Shown: positions 33,005-42,623 of the stretch, in pieces | Layout of the letters: every line of letters starts with the position of its first letter | Numbering within the stretch: position 1 is the stretch's first letter | NCBI RefSeq assembly: GCF_014640195.1 | Contig: NZ_BMGM01000004.1 | Coordinates: forward strand, 1 to 64,000 | Direction: 5' to 3' | Length of the DNA stretch: 64,000 nucleotides | Origin: Psychroflexus planctonicus | GTDB taxonomy: Bacteria; Bacteroidota; Bacteroidia; Flavobacteriales; Flavobacteriaceae | Made by a program: the position numbers and the translations under genes | Notes under the pieces: generated by a model | What the model saw: the letters and a program-made list of their open reading frames with translations, nothing else | Databases searched by the model: none | What the model was told of the DNA's origin: nothing

Positions 33005-35290
33005 ATGAAGTCATACGCATACGTTTTCATACTTAGTCTTTTTATCATGTCTTGTTCAACATCCGAAACCTCTTCAGAAAATTCAATCCATACATTGGAA
33101 TACCAAAAGCAAGTCGATTCGCTTTTAGGCAAGATGACCTTAGAAGAAAAAGTAGGGCAGATGGTGCAATACAGTGGCGGTTGGGATTTAACGGGTCCAG
33201 CAACCAATGCCAATACCCAACTCAAAAAACAACAAATTGAAAAAGGCTTAGTAGGAAGCATGCTAAATGTAACTTCTGTAGAACAAGTTAGAGAAGCACA
33301 AAAGTTAGCTATTGAAAAGTCACGACTAAAAATCCCGATGCTTTTTGGTTTCGATGTCATTCACGGTTACAAAACCATGTTTCCTATTCCGTTAGGTGAA
33401 GCCGCAAGTTGGGACTTAGATTTAATGCAAAGAACAGCAGCAGTTTCAGCAAAGGAAGCCACCGCAGCCGGAGTAAATTGGACATTTGCGCCTATGGTAG
33501 ACATTTCGCGAGATGCCCGTTGGGGAAGAATCATGGAAAGTGCAGGTGAAGATACCTACCTGAATACACAAGTAGGCTTAGCAAAAATGAAGGGTTATCA
33601 AGGCGAAGATTTAGCAAATCCTACCACCATGGCAGCATGCGCAAAACATTTTGCTGGCTACGGTTTTGTTGAAGCTGGAAAAGAATACAACACCGTAAAC
33701 ATCGGAGAAAATGAATTTCACAATGCCGTTTTGCCACCTTTTAAAGTTTTAGCTGAAGCCGGAATTGCCACGTTTATGAATTCCTTTAGCGATATGGATG
33801 GTCTGCCTGCCACCGCAAGTCACGAATTACAAAAGGAATTGCTGAAAGAGAAATGGAATTACAAAGGTTTTGTAGTTTCAGATTGGGGTTCCATTAAAGA
33901 ATTGGAAACGCATGGAGTAACTGCAAACTTAGCTGAATCAGCATCAATGGCAGTTCAAGCTGGAAACGATATGGATATGGAAAGCAATGCCTATGCAGAA
34001 CATTTAGTACAATTGGTCGAAGATGAAGTAGTAGCTGAAAGCAGAGTAAATGATGCTGTTGGACGAATTTTGAATTTGAAATTTCAATTGGGTTTATTTG
34101 ATAATCCTTATAAATATTGCGACGAAGCAAGGGAGAAAACAGATATCATGAGCAAAGAAAACATGGATTTAGCTTACGAAGCGGCTTTAAAATCTATGGT
34201 TTTACTGAAAAATGAAAATCAAATTTTACCCATTTCAGATGAAGTTAAATCCATTGCTTTAATTGGTCCGTTGGCCAACGATAAAAATACACCACTCGGA
34301 AATTGGAGAGGGAAAGCTATTGATGATTCAGCGGTTTCCGTATATGAAGGACTTAAAGGAAAATTATCCAATTCAGTAGAATTGAGTTACCATGAAGGAA
34401 TTGATTTTATTAAAGGTGGAGAAAGCTTTGGTTCCCCATTAAAAATCAATACCACCGATAATTCAAAAATTGAAGAAGCTGTAAAATTAGCAAAAAGCAA
34501 AGAGTTGGTGGTCTTAGTGGTGGGCGAAAGCGCCTTTCAAAGTGGAGAAGGTAGAAGTCAAGCCAACATTGGTTTTGCAGGACTTCAAAACGAATTAATC
34601 GAAGCGGTTTATGAAGCCAATCCCAACACGATTATGGTTTTAATGAACGGACGCCCAATGGACATCAGTTGGTCGGCAAAACACTTCCCAGCTATTCTTG
34701 AAGCTTGGCATTTGGGTTCACAAGCAGGAAATGCCATTGCCGATGTGCTTTTAGGAAATTACAATCCTTCAGGTAAATTAACGGTTTCTTTCCCAAGAAG
34801 TTCTGGTCAGGAGCCTTTTTATTACAACCATAAAAACACAGGCAGACCAACAGGAAGCCCAAATGAAGTTGTTTTCAGTAATACCACCGATGTTAATGAT
34901 GAGCCCTTGTTTCCATTTGGATTTGGATTAAGTTATACGAGTTTTGATTATGGCGAAATTAAATTGAGTAAAAACAACTTCAATAAAGGCGAAAAACTAA
35001 CCGCGGAAATCGAAGTCACTAACTCAGGCGATCGTTTTGGTGAAGAAGTTGTTCAACTCTATATTCGGGATTTGGTGGCTAGCCGAACAAGACCTGTTTT
35101 AGAATTAAAGGCTTTTGAAAAAGTAGGATTAAAACCTGGAGAATCCAAAACCATTTCTTTTGAAATTTCTGAAAAGGATATCCAATTTTACACTGCTAAC
35201 AAAAAATGGGAAGCCGAAGCCGGAGAATTTAAGTTGTTTATCGGTCCTCATTCTGAAGAATTGAAGGTGGAAACTTTTCATTATGAATAG
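33005..35290 (+). CDS. Glycoside hydrolase family 3 beta-glucosidase, lipoprotein
   Basis: A 761-residue glycosidase releasing glucose (or another sugar) from beta-linked oligosaccharides. A lipoprotein signal (FILSLFIMSC, Cys17) anchors it in the periplasm or on the outer membrane. GH3 N-domain (~35-350): KMTLEEKVGQMVQ, DVIHGYKTMFPIPLG, CAKHFAGYG, and the nucleophile Asp in GFVVSDWGSIKEL (~299). C-domain: VLVVGESAFQSGEGRSQ and a substrate Asp/Glu loop; a fibronectin-like domain follows (VTNSGDRFGEEVVQLYI). Length and order match BglX-like enzymes. It stands alone, without a SusCD pair in view. Confidence 0.93.
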   Translation: MKSYAYVFILSLFIMSCSTSETSSENSIHTLEYQKQVDSLLGKMTLEEKVGQMVQYSGGWDLTGPATNANTQLKKQQIEKGLVGSMLNVTSVEQVREAQKLAIEKSRLKIPMLFGFDVIHGYKTMFPIPLGEAASWDLDLMQRTAAVSAKEATAAGVNWTFAPMVDISRDARWGRIMESAGEDTYLNTQVGLAKMKGYQGEDLANPTTMAACAKHFAGYGFVEAGKEYNTVNIGENEFHNAVLPPFKVLAEAGIATFMNSFSDMDGLPATASHELQKELLKEKWNYKGFVVSDWGSIKELETHGVTANLAESASMAVQAGNDMDMESNAYAEHLVQLVEDEVVAESRVNDAVGRILNLKFQLGLFDNPYKYCDEAREKTDIMSKENMDLAYEAALKSMVLLKNENQILPISDEVKSIALIGPLANDKNTPLGNWRGKAIDDSAVSVYEGLKGKLSNSVELSYHEGIDFIKGGESFGSPLKINTTDNSKIEEAVKLAKSKELVVLVVGESAFQSGEGRSQANIGFAGLQNELIEAVYEANPNTIMVLMNGRPMDISWSAKHFPAILEAWHLGSQAGNAIADVLLGNYNPSGKLTVSFPRSSGQEPFYYNHKNTGRPTGSPNEVVFSNTTDVNDEPLFPFGFGLSYTSFDYGEIKLSKNNFNKGEKLTAEIEVTNSGDRFGEEVVQLYIRDLVASRTRPVLELKAFEKVGLKPGESKTISFEISEKDIQFYTANKKWEAEAGEFKLFIGPHSEELKVETFHYE

Positions 35291-35353
35291 TAGACTCATC
35301 TAGAGTTTGAAGTTTTGTACATTATCAACATCTCACAAAACCATTAGCTTGTT

Positions 35354-36853
35354 TTATTCATAGCCTTTCATTTTTTCCAAAAGTAAGTTAAGCTCATCTT
35401 CAATCTGCTTAGGTCTTGGCGCACGCGCATTCACTAAATTTCCTTCTTGGTCTACTAAAACATAAGTAGGAGCAAAATTGATGAGGTAATCTTTAATTTC
35501 TTCATTTCTAAATTGATTTTCAGCTACCAAATGAACTCCCGTATAAGGTTTACCTTCTAAAACTTTTTCGGCATAAGGACTATCGCCTGAAATAAAACTT
35601 CTCCATTCTTCAATCTCTTTTTCACCACTTTCTAAAGCTACATTTAAAAAAACGACATCTTCATCTTTATATTTCTTGTGTAAAGCTAAAGTGGCCGGAA
35701 TTTCAGCAATACAAGGGCCACACCAAGTTCCCCAAAAGTCGATGTACACTACTTTTCCTTTGAAATCACTTAAACGGTGAATTTTACCAACTGCATCAGG
35801 TAATGCGAAATCAGGGGCTGGTTCTCCAGGTGCTAGTTTCAAAAATGGCTCTGCATTTAATTTGAAAAGCTTTTGGTTTTCTTCATCAAAAAATAAAGAA
35901 TCTGTTTGCTTTCTGAAATTTGAAAGATCTTCAAAAAAACCATCTTCTAACATAGCAAAGGAAAAATCCTTGATGGTACTTAGGGCTAATAAATCATTCC
36001 ATTGGGTAGGTGCTTTATGTGAAATAAAGTCCCACTTTAAATTTAAATTCTCCACCTTTTTCTCTAAATCGGGATTCTCAAAAATTTCTTTTTCAGTTAT
36101 ATAGGTTAAGTAGTTTTGCGCAAACTCTAAAGTATATTTAGCATTTGTAAAATCATCATTAATATTTACACTATCTAAGAAACTAATGTAATCTTCTTCT
36201 TTAGGGAAATGATAATTAAATTCATTTTGCATGTAATAATTTCGATATTCCAAATGTTGCAGTAAAAAGTTGGCACGTTGAATTTCCAAGTGTTTTTTAA
36301 GATGAATATCTAGCTGGGTATCGCTATTTTTAGACTGGGCTAATTTTTTAAATCTGGGTTTAAAAATACTATCGATGAATTTTTTGAAATCCATTGCAGA
36401 ATGAAACTCATCACTTTTTATTTTTTTATAAAAAGCATTGGTTCCTTCAAATAATTGAAAATCCGTTTCAAGATAGTGAAGCTTTTCTGCTCCATTTCCA
36501 GTTACTTTAAAACTGGGTTTATCTTGCCATGAAGATTGTTCCACAACAATAGAATCCTTGGGTTCAAGATAAATATCATAATTCAACATGGGATAATTAT
36601 TGTAGATCAATTGATAAAAGCCTGCATCCAAGTTTTCCATTTCAAAACTTAAAAAACCAGTACTATCCGTTTTAGCAACCGGAAATTTTTCCAATCTTTT
36701 TAAACCTGTATAATAACTATTAACAGGAACTAATTCAAGATTTTTGTTATTTAGACTTGGTAATTTTGCTGAAAAGTAGGTGGTTTGATTTTCTTCTTGG
36801 CAGGAAATAACTAAAATACAGATGAGCAACAATTTGATGAACTCAGTTTTCAT
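35354..36853 (-). CDS. TlpA-like thioredoxin lipoprotein with intact CGPC
   Basis: A 499-residue periplasmic lipoprotein: lipobox at ILVISCQEE (Cys18), an N-terminal beta domain like those of other Bacteroidota thiol proteins (FSAKLPSLNNKNLELVPVN), a helical middle, and a C-terminal TlpA/AhpC-type thioredoxin domain (~355-490; APDFALPDAVGKIHRLSDFK, YIDFWGTWCGPCIAEIP). The CxxC pair is present, so it should reduce disulfides in the periplasm, in cytochrome c maturation or a similar role. It contrasts with two related proteins in the window that have lost the cysteines. Confidence 0.85.
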   Translation of the reverse strand: MKTEFIKLLLICILVISCQEENQTTYFSAKLPSLNNKNLELVPVNSYYTGLKRLEKFPVAKTDSTGFLSFEMENLDAGFYQLIYNNYPMLNYDIYLEPKDSIVVEQSSWQDKPSFKVTGNGAEKLHYLETDFQLFEGTNAFYKKIKSDEFHSAMDFKKFIDSIFKPRFKKLAQSKNSDTQLDIHLKKHLEIQRANFLLQHLEYRNYYMQNEFNYHFPKEEDYISFLDSVNINDDFTNAKYTLEFAQNYLTYITEKEIFENPDLEKKVENLNLKWDFISHKAPTQWNDLLALSTIKDFSFAMLEDGFFEDLSNFRKQTDSLFFDEENQKLFKLNAEPFLKLAPGEPAPDFALPDAVGKIHRLSDFKGKVVYIDFWGTWCGPCIAEIPATLALHKKYKDEDVVFLNVALESGEKEIEEWRSFISGDSPYAEKVLEGKPYTGVHLVAENQFRNEEIKDYLINFAPTYVLVDQEGNLVNARAPRPKQIEDELNLLLEKMKGYE

Positions 36854-36880
36854 AAGCGATTTTTTTCCAAATATATAGTT

Positions 36881-37588
36881 TTATTCTTCTTCCAATTCTT
36901 TTTCAATTTGCACTTGAAGTGCTTTTATTTTTTCACTTACAAAAGTGTATTCTCTTAATTTAAATTCTCTGTTTTGTTCCGTTTTCCAAAGGCATCGTTT
37001 AATTGTATTTTGGTCTTGATCACTCAAATTATTTGCTGGCCGAAGTTGAATCAATTCTAAATTCTCATCAAATTCCATATAAGGTGTAATAATTTCATTT
37101 GTAATTTCTATATGATTTCGGTAGTCCTGCATTTCGTAAATCTCATCTTCTAGTTTTTCAAGAATACGGTAATAATAATCGTACACCGAAATAATTTCCA
37201 AACGCAGTGAATCGTTCGAAATGGTTTTTATGCTGGTAGCTTTTAAAGATTCGTAGGCAGACCGATTGATAATAGGTGTGTAATTCCTGAATAAAATTTG
37301 GTAGTATAAATTAATCGAATCTTGTGGAATTGCTTTTTTTGAGAGCCAATTTTCTATAACTTCAGCACTTCGCATACTGTATTTATAACCTTCAATATTA
37401 GATTCAATATCGTATAAATCTCGATCTAGACTATTATTGATTTCGGTTAAAATTTTTAATTCAGAAATACGCTCTTCTCTGTCGCTGCTCCATTCAGACA
37501 ACATAAAAGCAAGTAATACACTAATAAAAATCAATACAAATTGAATAGAGTAGGAGCCAAACCATTTCATTTTTTTGAATTTTCCCAT
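36881..37588 (-). CDS. DUF6090 family membrane-anchored protein
   Basis: A 235-residue protein with one N-terminal membrane segment (GSYSIQFVLIFISVLLAFML) followed by the family's SEWSSDREERISELKILTEI and a long helical, acidic domain. DUF6090 proteins are common in Flavobacteriia and of unknown function. It lies 27 nt upstream of the TlpA-like gene on the same strand and may share its transcript. Confidence 0.8.
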   Translation of the reverse strand: MGKFKKMKWFGSYSIQFVLIFISVLLAFMLSEWSSDREERISELKILTEINNSLDRDLYDIESNIEGYKYSMRSAEVIENWLSKKAIPQDSINLYYQILFRNYTPIINRSAYESLKATSIKTISNDSLRLEIISVYDYYYRILEKLEDEIYEMQDYRNHIEITNEIITPYMEFDENLELIQLRPANNLSDQDQNTIKRCLWKTEQNREFKLREYTFVSEKIKALQVQIEKELEEE

Positions 37589-37677
37589 GATGTAAAATTA
37601 TTGCTAAATATCTTAAAAAAATGGAACATTTTAATTGAACAAACGCAATTTCTACTTCAGATATTCAATCTATTGTG

Positions 37678-37685
37678 TATTTTTG
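37678..37685 (+). promoter_or_regulatory. -7 element of lnt
   Basis: TATTTTTG lies 17 nt upstream of the TTG start at 37702. Confidence 0.5.
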
Positions 37686-37701
37686 AAAATAAACACTCAA
37701 T

Positions 37702-39297
37702 TTGAAAAATCTCCTACTAGCCATTTTATCAGGATTTTTATTTGCTGTTTCATGGCCTACTTACGGCTTCGTTTTTTTTCTGTTTTTTGCCTTTGTTCCT
37801 TTATTATGGGCAGAACTTCAACTGAGACAAAAAAATACTAGAAAATTAAAAATCAAAGTTTTTGGTTTAGCCTATCTCACTTTTTTAATATGGAATTTTG
37901 CCACTACTTCTTGGTTGTATTATTCAGACCCTTTTGGGATGTTTTTTGCCGTGTTGGTGAATTCGCTTTTAATGAGTTTGGTGTTTTTGCTTTATCATAT
38001 CGTGGCGAAACGCGTTAATTTTACAGCTGCTTCATCCTTTTTTATAGCCATTTGGATTTGTTTTGAATACCTTCATTTGCACTGGGAATTTTCTTGGCCA
38101 TGGCTCAATTTGGGCAATGCTTTTTCGGAAAACACAGCCCTGATTCAATGGTACGAATACACCGGAACTTTTGGTGGAACGCTTTGGGTGTTAATTGCAA
38201 ATATCTTGGTATTGAAAGCAATTTTGCTTTTTCAACAACACAAAGACAAAGCAATTTTAGTACGAAGTAGCATTAAACTCATTCTTTTTGTTGGGATTCC
38301 AATTGGCATTTCTTTTCTTATTAAATCAAATTTAGATGAAGCAGAGTCTCATATTGAAGTAATTGCCTTACAACCTAACGTAGATCCATACAGTGAAAAA
38401 TACCATACCGACGATGAAGCCATTAAAAAGAAATTGCTGAAATTGGTTTCTGAAGAAATCAAACCAACAACCGATTTAGTTTTACTGCCCGAAACGGTTT
38501 TTGCACAAGGTACAAGATTTAAAAATTTTCAAATAAGTGAAGCACATGATTTTTCACAAAGACTAATTTCAGATTTTCCAAATGTTTCTGTTTTGGGGGG
38601 CATTTCTGCTTACGATATTCTTGAAAATGAAAGCGAAAAATCACATCAATCTAATTTACATCCGCGAGGATTTTGGTACAACGACTATAACGCAGCTTTT
38701 TTTGAAAAAGCAAACCAGACAACAGAATTCTACTATAAATCAAAATTGGTTGTTGGTGTAGAAAACTTCCCTTACCAATCGGTTTTGCGTCCTATTTTAG
38801 GCGATGTAATGTTGGATTTAGGCGGAACAGTCGCTATGAAAACCACACAGGTTGAACGTTCTGCTTATTCACTTAACAATGGCGTTAAAGTAGCGCCCAT
38901 CATTTGTTACGAATCGGTTTATGGTGAATATGTAAGCCAATATGTTCAAAATGGTGCAGAAATTTTAGCCATCATGACCAACGATGCTTGGTGGGCAGAA
39001 ACGCAAGGACATAAACAACATTGGAGTTATGCAAAGTTGAGAGCAATTGAAACAAGAAAAGCCGTTGCACGTTCAGCAAATACCGGAATTTCTGGGTTTA
39101 TTGATGCAGACGGTACAGAAATTAAGAAAACCAAATACAATCAATTAGGACTAATAAGCGGCAAAATTCCTGTTTATAAAAAAGAAACATTTTATGTAAA
39201 ATCAGGAGATTATATTGCAAGAGTTGCTCAGTTTTTAGCAATTTTCATCTTTTTGTTCGCTGTTGTTAAATTTAAGCGAAGCGGAGTTAAGCGATAG
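37702..39297 (+). CDS. lnt: Apolipoprotein N-acyltransferase
   Basis: A 531-residue inner-membrane enzyme that adds the third acyl chain to lipoproteins. Start is TTG (KNLLLAILSGFLFAVSWPTYG). Six or so membrane spans fill the first ~230 residues (LAYLTFLIWNFATTSWLYY; WPWLNLGNAFS), then a nitrilase-type domain with the catalytic Glu in LLPETVFAQG (~263), Lys in FYYKSKLVVGVENFP (~350) and Cys in APIICYESVYGEY (~400), and a last membrane helix. All catalytic residues are present. It supports the many lipoproteins seen in this window. Confidence 0.93.
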   Translation: MKNLLLAILSGFLFAVSWPTYGFVFFLFFAFVPLLWAELQLRQKNTRKLKIKVFGLAYLTFLIWNFATTSWLYYSDPFGMFFAVLVNSLLMSLVFLLYHIVAKRVNFTAASSFFIAIWICFEYLHLHWEFSWPWLNLGNAFSENTALIQWYEYTGTFGGTLWVLIANILVLKAILLFQQHKDKAILVRSSIKLILFVGIPIGISFLIKSNLDEAESHIEVIALQPNVDPYSEKYHTDDEAIKKKLLKLVSEEIKPTTDLVLLPETVFAQGTRFKNFQISEAHDFSQRLISDFPNVSVLGGISAYDILENESEKSHQSNLHPRGFWYNDYNAAFFEKANQTTEFYYKSKLVVGVENFPYQSVLRPILGDVMLDLGGTVAMKTTQVERSAYSLNNGVKVAPIICYESVYGEYVSQYVQNGAEILAIMTNDAWWAETQGHKQHWSYAKLRAIETRKAVARSANTGISGFIDADGTEIKKTKYNQLGLISGKIPVYKKETFYVKSGDYIARVAQFLAIFIFLFAVVKFKRSGVKR

Positions 39298-39369
39298 TTT
39301 TTAATTTTTCATATATTTGAAGAAGTCCATTTTATCAATTTTCATTTAAGAATTAACAAACAACATACT

Positions 39370-41877
39370 ATGCAAAATCAAGAACGTTTAGAGAAATTTA
39401 GACAACTGGTGAAAAATAAATACTTAATATATAATAGTTTATTCCTGAATTTGCCCAATGAAAATACTTCTCATACTGGAATCTTTATTCCTCTATTACA
39501 TAAACTTAGCCAAGAAGGATATGCCAAAGATGCAGAACCAAAAGATATTATTGAGCAGTTTTTCAATAATCATACAGATAATTTAGATAAGCAAGAACAA
39601 TTTGACTTATTGTTTAGGATGATACAATACATCGAGCGTCAAGTAGTCTTGTTTGATAGTGTAGAAGATGCTGCCTTTACCAGTTTGAAAAAGCAAAAAA
39701 TTGAAGAAATTCTTCACCCGAGAAATACCAATTACGAAGATTTAATTGAGCATTTTAAAAACTTTTCGGCTCGTGTAGTTTTTACAGCTCACCCAACGCA
39801 ATTTTATTCTAACAATGTGCAAGGCATCATGCATGAATTGCGCTTAGGAATTAAAGCAGATAGCATTACTAAAATAGATAACACTTTACAGCAATTAGCC
39901 TTTACGCCATTTATTAACCGCAAAAAGCCAACTCCTTTCGATGAAGCCCAAAGCATCATTTTTTATTTGCGCTATGTGTATTACGACACCTTGGGAAGCA
40001 TTTACCATAATATAGCCAAACGCACAAATTTAAGTCCAGACTACAATCCTAACTTATTAGAACTCGGTTTTTGGCCGGGTGGCGACCGCGATGGCAATCC
40101 GTATGTTACTGCACAAACTACTATGGAAGTAGCATCTCAACTGAGAGTTACTATCATGAAGTGTTACTACAATCACCTAAAAGTATTGATGAGAAAGCTT
40201 ACTTTCAGCAAAGTAGAAGAACCACTTCAAAAATTGAAAAAGAAATTGTATAAACAAATTTTCAAGAAAAAAACCAGCTTGAGTTCTCAGGAAATTTTGA
40301 AAATTTTATACAAAGTAAGAAAACTGGTTGTAAGCGATTACAATTCGCTTAATGTAGATTTAATTGATGACTTTATCGGTCGAGTTCATCTTTTCGGAAA
40401 CCATTTTGCCACTTTAGATATTCGTCAAGATAGCAGTATTCATTTAGAGATTATACAAAGTATTTTCAAAAAAGAATTCAATTTGAATTATGATGAATTA
40501 AGCGATGAAGAAAAATTAACTTACTTAACGGAAAAATCGCTTCAATTGAAACCCGAAAACTATGCGGACGATTTGGTTTCAGATACCATAAAAAACGTAT
40601 ATCAAATCAAAGAAATTCAGCAATTAAACGGTCAACGTGGTTTACACCGTTACATTATATCTAACTCTGAAAGTATTTTTGATGTGCTGCATGTGTATGC
40701 CTTATTCAAATACTGTGGATATGAAGCAGATGATATAAAAATAGACATTGTCCCACTTTTTGAAACCATGGAAGGCATGGATAATTCTGAAGCGGTAATG
40801 AATTCGCTATACGAAAACTCCGTTTACAAAGCCCATTTGCAACGCAGAAGAAAAGAGCAACACATTATGTTAGGCTTTTCAGACGGTACCAAAGATGGAG
40901 GTTATTTAAAAGCCAACTGGGAAATTTACAGAACCAAAGAACGTTTAACTTCTCTGTCCAGAAGCAAAGACTATCAAGTAGTCTTTTTTGATGGTCGTGG
41001 TGGACCACCAGCGCGTGGAGGTGGAAAAACACATCAGTTTTATGCCGCACAAGGTGATGATATTGCCAAAGAGAAAATTCAATTAACCATTCAAGGGCAA
41101 ACCATAACCAGCGTTTATGGAACCCACGAACAAGCAACTTACAACTTCGAGCAACTTTTACTTGCAGGAGTAAAAGCCAAAGGAAGAAAAGGTTGGGATC
41201 CAGCACATAAAAATTTGATGAATGAATTGTCAGATTTAAGTTACCAAAAATACACCGAGTTAAAAAATCACGATTTATTTATCTCGTATTTAGAAGATAT
41301 GACCACGCTTAAATACTATGGTGCAACAAACATTGGTAGTAGACCTACTAAACGAAACAAAGACGCTAAACTTACTTTAAAAGATTTACGCGCTATTCCG
41401 TTTGTAGGTTCTTGGAGTTTAATTCGTCAAAATGTGCCAGGATATTATGGCTTAGGAACAGCTTTGGAAAAATACCGAGATGATTTTTCTAAAATTGAAG
41501 AACTCTATCAAGAATCAGCTTTTTTTAGAAGCTTAATTTTAAATAGCATCATGTCTATGAAAAAATCCTATTTTCCTTTGACATCCTACATGAAAAACGA
41601 TTCTGTGTATGGCGAATTTTGGAAAGAACTGAGAAGAGAATATTTGTTGACCAAAGAATTGGTGCTGAAACTCACAGGCCAAAAGAAATTGATGGATAAC
41701 GAAGAATTAGCAAAACGTTCCATCAGCATGCGTGAACAAATTATTTTACCATTATTGACCATTCAGCAATATGCGCTTCAAAAAATTCAAGAGAATGATG
41801 AAGATAAAGTTACCTTCGAAAAAATGGTAGTTAGAACCTTATTTGGCAATATCAACGCCAGTCGAAATTCTGCTTAA
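39370..41877 (+). CDS. ppc: Phosphoenolpyruvate carboxylase
   Basis: Makes oxaloacetate from PEP and bicarbonate, refilling the TCA cycle. The 835-residue product is shorter than the E. coli enzyme (883) as usual for Bacteroidota. Visible sites: catalytic His in VVFTAHPTQFY (~139), the loop LGFWPGGDRDGNPYVT (~237), GRGGPPARGGGKTHQFYAAQ (~545) and the Lys/Arg-rich MLGFSDGTKDGGYLKANWEI. The C-terminal NINASRNSA varies from the usual NTG. The bicarbonate substrate could be supplied by the DabAB pump encoded in the same window. A strong terminator follows. Confidence 0.94.
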   Translation: MQNQERLEKFRQLVKNKYLIYNSLFLNLPNENTSHTGIFIPLLHKLSQEGYAKDAEPKDIIEQFFNNHTDNLDKQEQFDLLFRMIQYIERQVVLFDSVEDAAFTSLKKQKIEEILHPRNTNYEDLIEHFKNFSARVVFTAHPTQFYSNNVQGIMHELRLGIKADSITKIDNTLQQLAFTPFINRKKPTPFDEAQSIIFYLRYVYYDTLGSIYHNIAKRTNLSPDYNPNLLELGFWPGGDRDGNPYVTAQTTMEVASQLRVTIMKCYYNHLKVLMRKLTFSKVEEPLQKLKKKLYKQIFKKKTSLSSQEILKILYKVRKLVVSDYNSLNVDLIDDFIGRVHLFGNHFATLDIRQDSSIHLEIIQSIFKKEFNLNYDELSDEEKLTYLTEKSLQLKPENYADDLVSDTIKNVYQIKEIQQLNGQRGLHRYIISNSESIFDVLHVYALFKYCGYEADDIKIDIVPLFETMEGMDNSEAVMNSLYENSVYKAHLQRRRKEQHIMLGFSDGTKDGGYLKANWEIYRTKERLTSLSRSKDYQVVFFDGRGGPPARGGGKTHQFYAAQGDDIAKEKIQLTIQGQTITSVYGTHEQATYNFEQLLLAGVKAKGRKGWDPAHKNLMNELSDLSYQKYTELKNHDLFISYLEDMTTLKYYGATNIGSRPTKRNKDAKLTLKDLRAIPFVGSWSLIRQNVPGYYGLGTALEKYRDDFSKIEELYQESAFFRSLILNSIMSMKKSYFPLTSYMKNDSVYGEFWKELRREYLLTKELVLKLTGQKKLMDNEELAKRSISMREQIILPLLTIQQYALQKIQENDEDKVTFEKMVVRTLFGNINASRNSA

Positions 41878-41902
41878 TTTTAAGGATGCTTTTTAGCTAT
41901 AC

Positions 41903-41938
41903 AAAACGCTGGCTTTTATTTAAAGTCAGCGTTTTTTG
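41903..41938 (+). terminator. Terminator of ppc
   Basis: AACGCTGGCTTT pairs with AAAGTCAGCGTT (12 bp, one G-U), followed by a T-run. Confidence 0.88.
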
Positions 41939-42022
41939 TTATGTATTCCTTTTCATTTGTATATAAATCGAACTGACATATTTTATAAAGTAATGGTTAT
42001 CAATGTTTTGTTTTAATTTCGT

Positions 42023-42056
42023 GCGGAGTCGAGAACCAGCCACATCTTGACTCCGC
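42023..42056. repeat. REP-like inverted repeat
   Basis: GCGGAGTCGAGA and TCTTGACTCCGC are inverted copies (11 of 12) separated by 10 nt. The GGAGTCGA core is typical of dispersed Bacteroidota palindromes. It lies just left of MITE copy C. Confidence 0.65.
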
Positions 42057-42090
42057 TCGATGCTAAAACAGTATTAAAAATGTCACTTTA

Positions 42091-42456
42091 CCCGTTTTGT
42101 ATTTTGATAAAAGTCTGTCAATTTGAGTGAATTTCATGATTGAAATGAGTGACCCCGAAGTCTCGTGAGTATCGATAATTAGAATTTTTCGATATGAATT
42201 GGTTATCGACACTATTTTTTTTTAAAAAATCACTGCCAATGACGTCTTTATATAATTTGTCTGTTTTCAGTTACTTTCAAAAAGCTTTACTGGTTTTATC
42301 TTTAGTGAATAAGATTGATTAAATTTTTTTCCCTAAAGGGAAATGCCGAAAGGCAAAGGGTGTTTTTGTATTTTAGTTTACATCCATCCCTTAGCCTTAC
42401 TTCAATGGAAGGGAAGAAGCTGATGCATAGTTTAAATGAAAATTTTTGTTTTAATT
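42091..42456 (+). mobile_element. MITE-like element, copy C (right end lost)
   Basis: Same orientation and inner sequence as copy B (TTTGTCTGTTTTCAG; AAATGCCGAAAGGCAAAGGG). The left terminal repeat is recognisable (CCCGTTTTGTATTTTGA), but the right one is missing. It is bordered by GTCACTTTA on both sides (42082-42090 and 42457-42465), perhaps a 9-bp duplication or the result of recombination between nested repeats. Confidence 0.65.
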
Positions 42457-42623
42457 GTCACTTTATATTAAGTAAAATTATAAAATTTCCGAAGGCTCGA
42501 ACTGACATTAATTATCCAGCAAAAGCTTGTTTCACTTGTTAAACTTAGATTAAACCAATATCATGTGCTGAGGTTTATCTAGTAAAGTTGTATTTTTAAT
42601 TTAATCGAAAAAAGAAAAATAAT

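Noticed and set aside
35291..35353. Additional gene between the beta-glucosidase and TlpA-like genes
   Set aside because: The gap is too short and no frame is open; both genes end here convergently.
42315..42542. 75-residue plus-strand ORF in MITE copy C
   Set aside because: Not open in copies A and B, so it is chance within a non-coding element.
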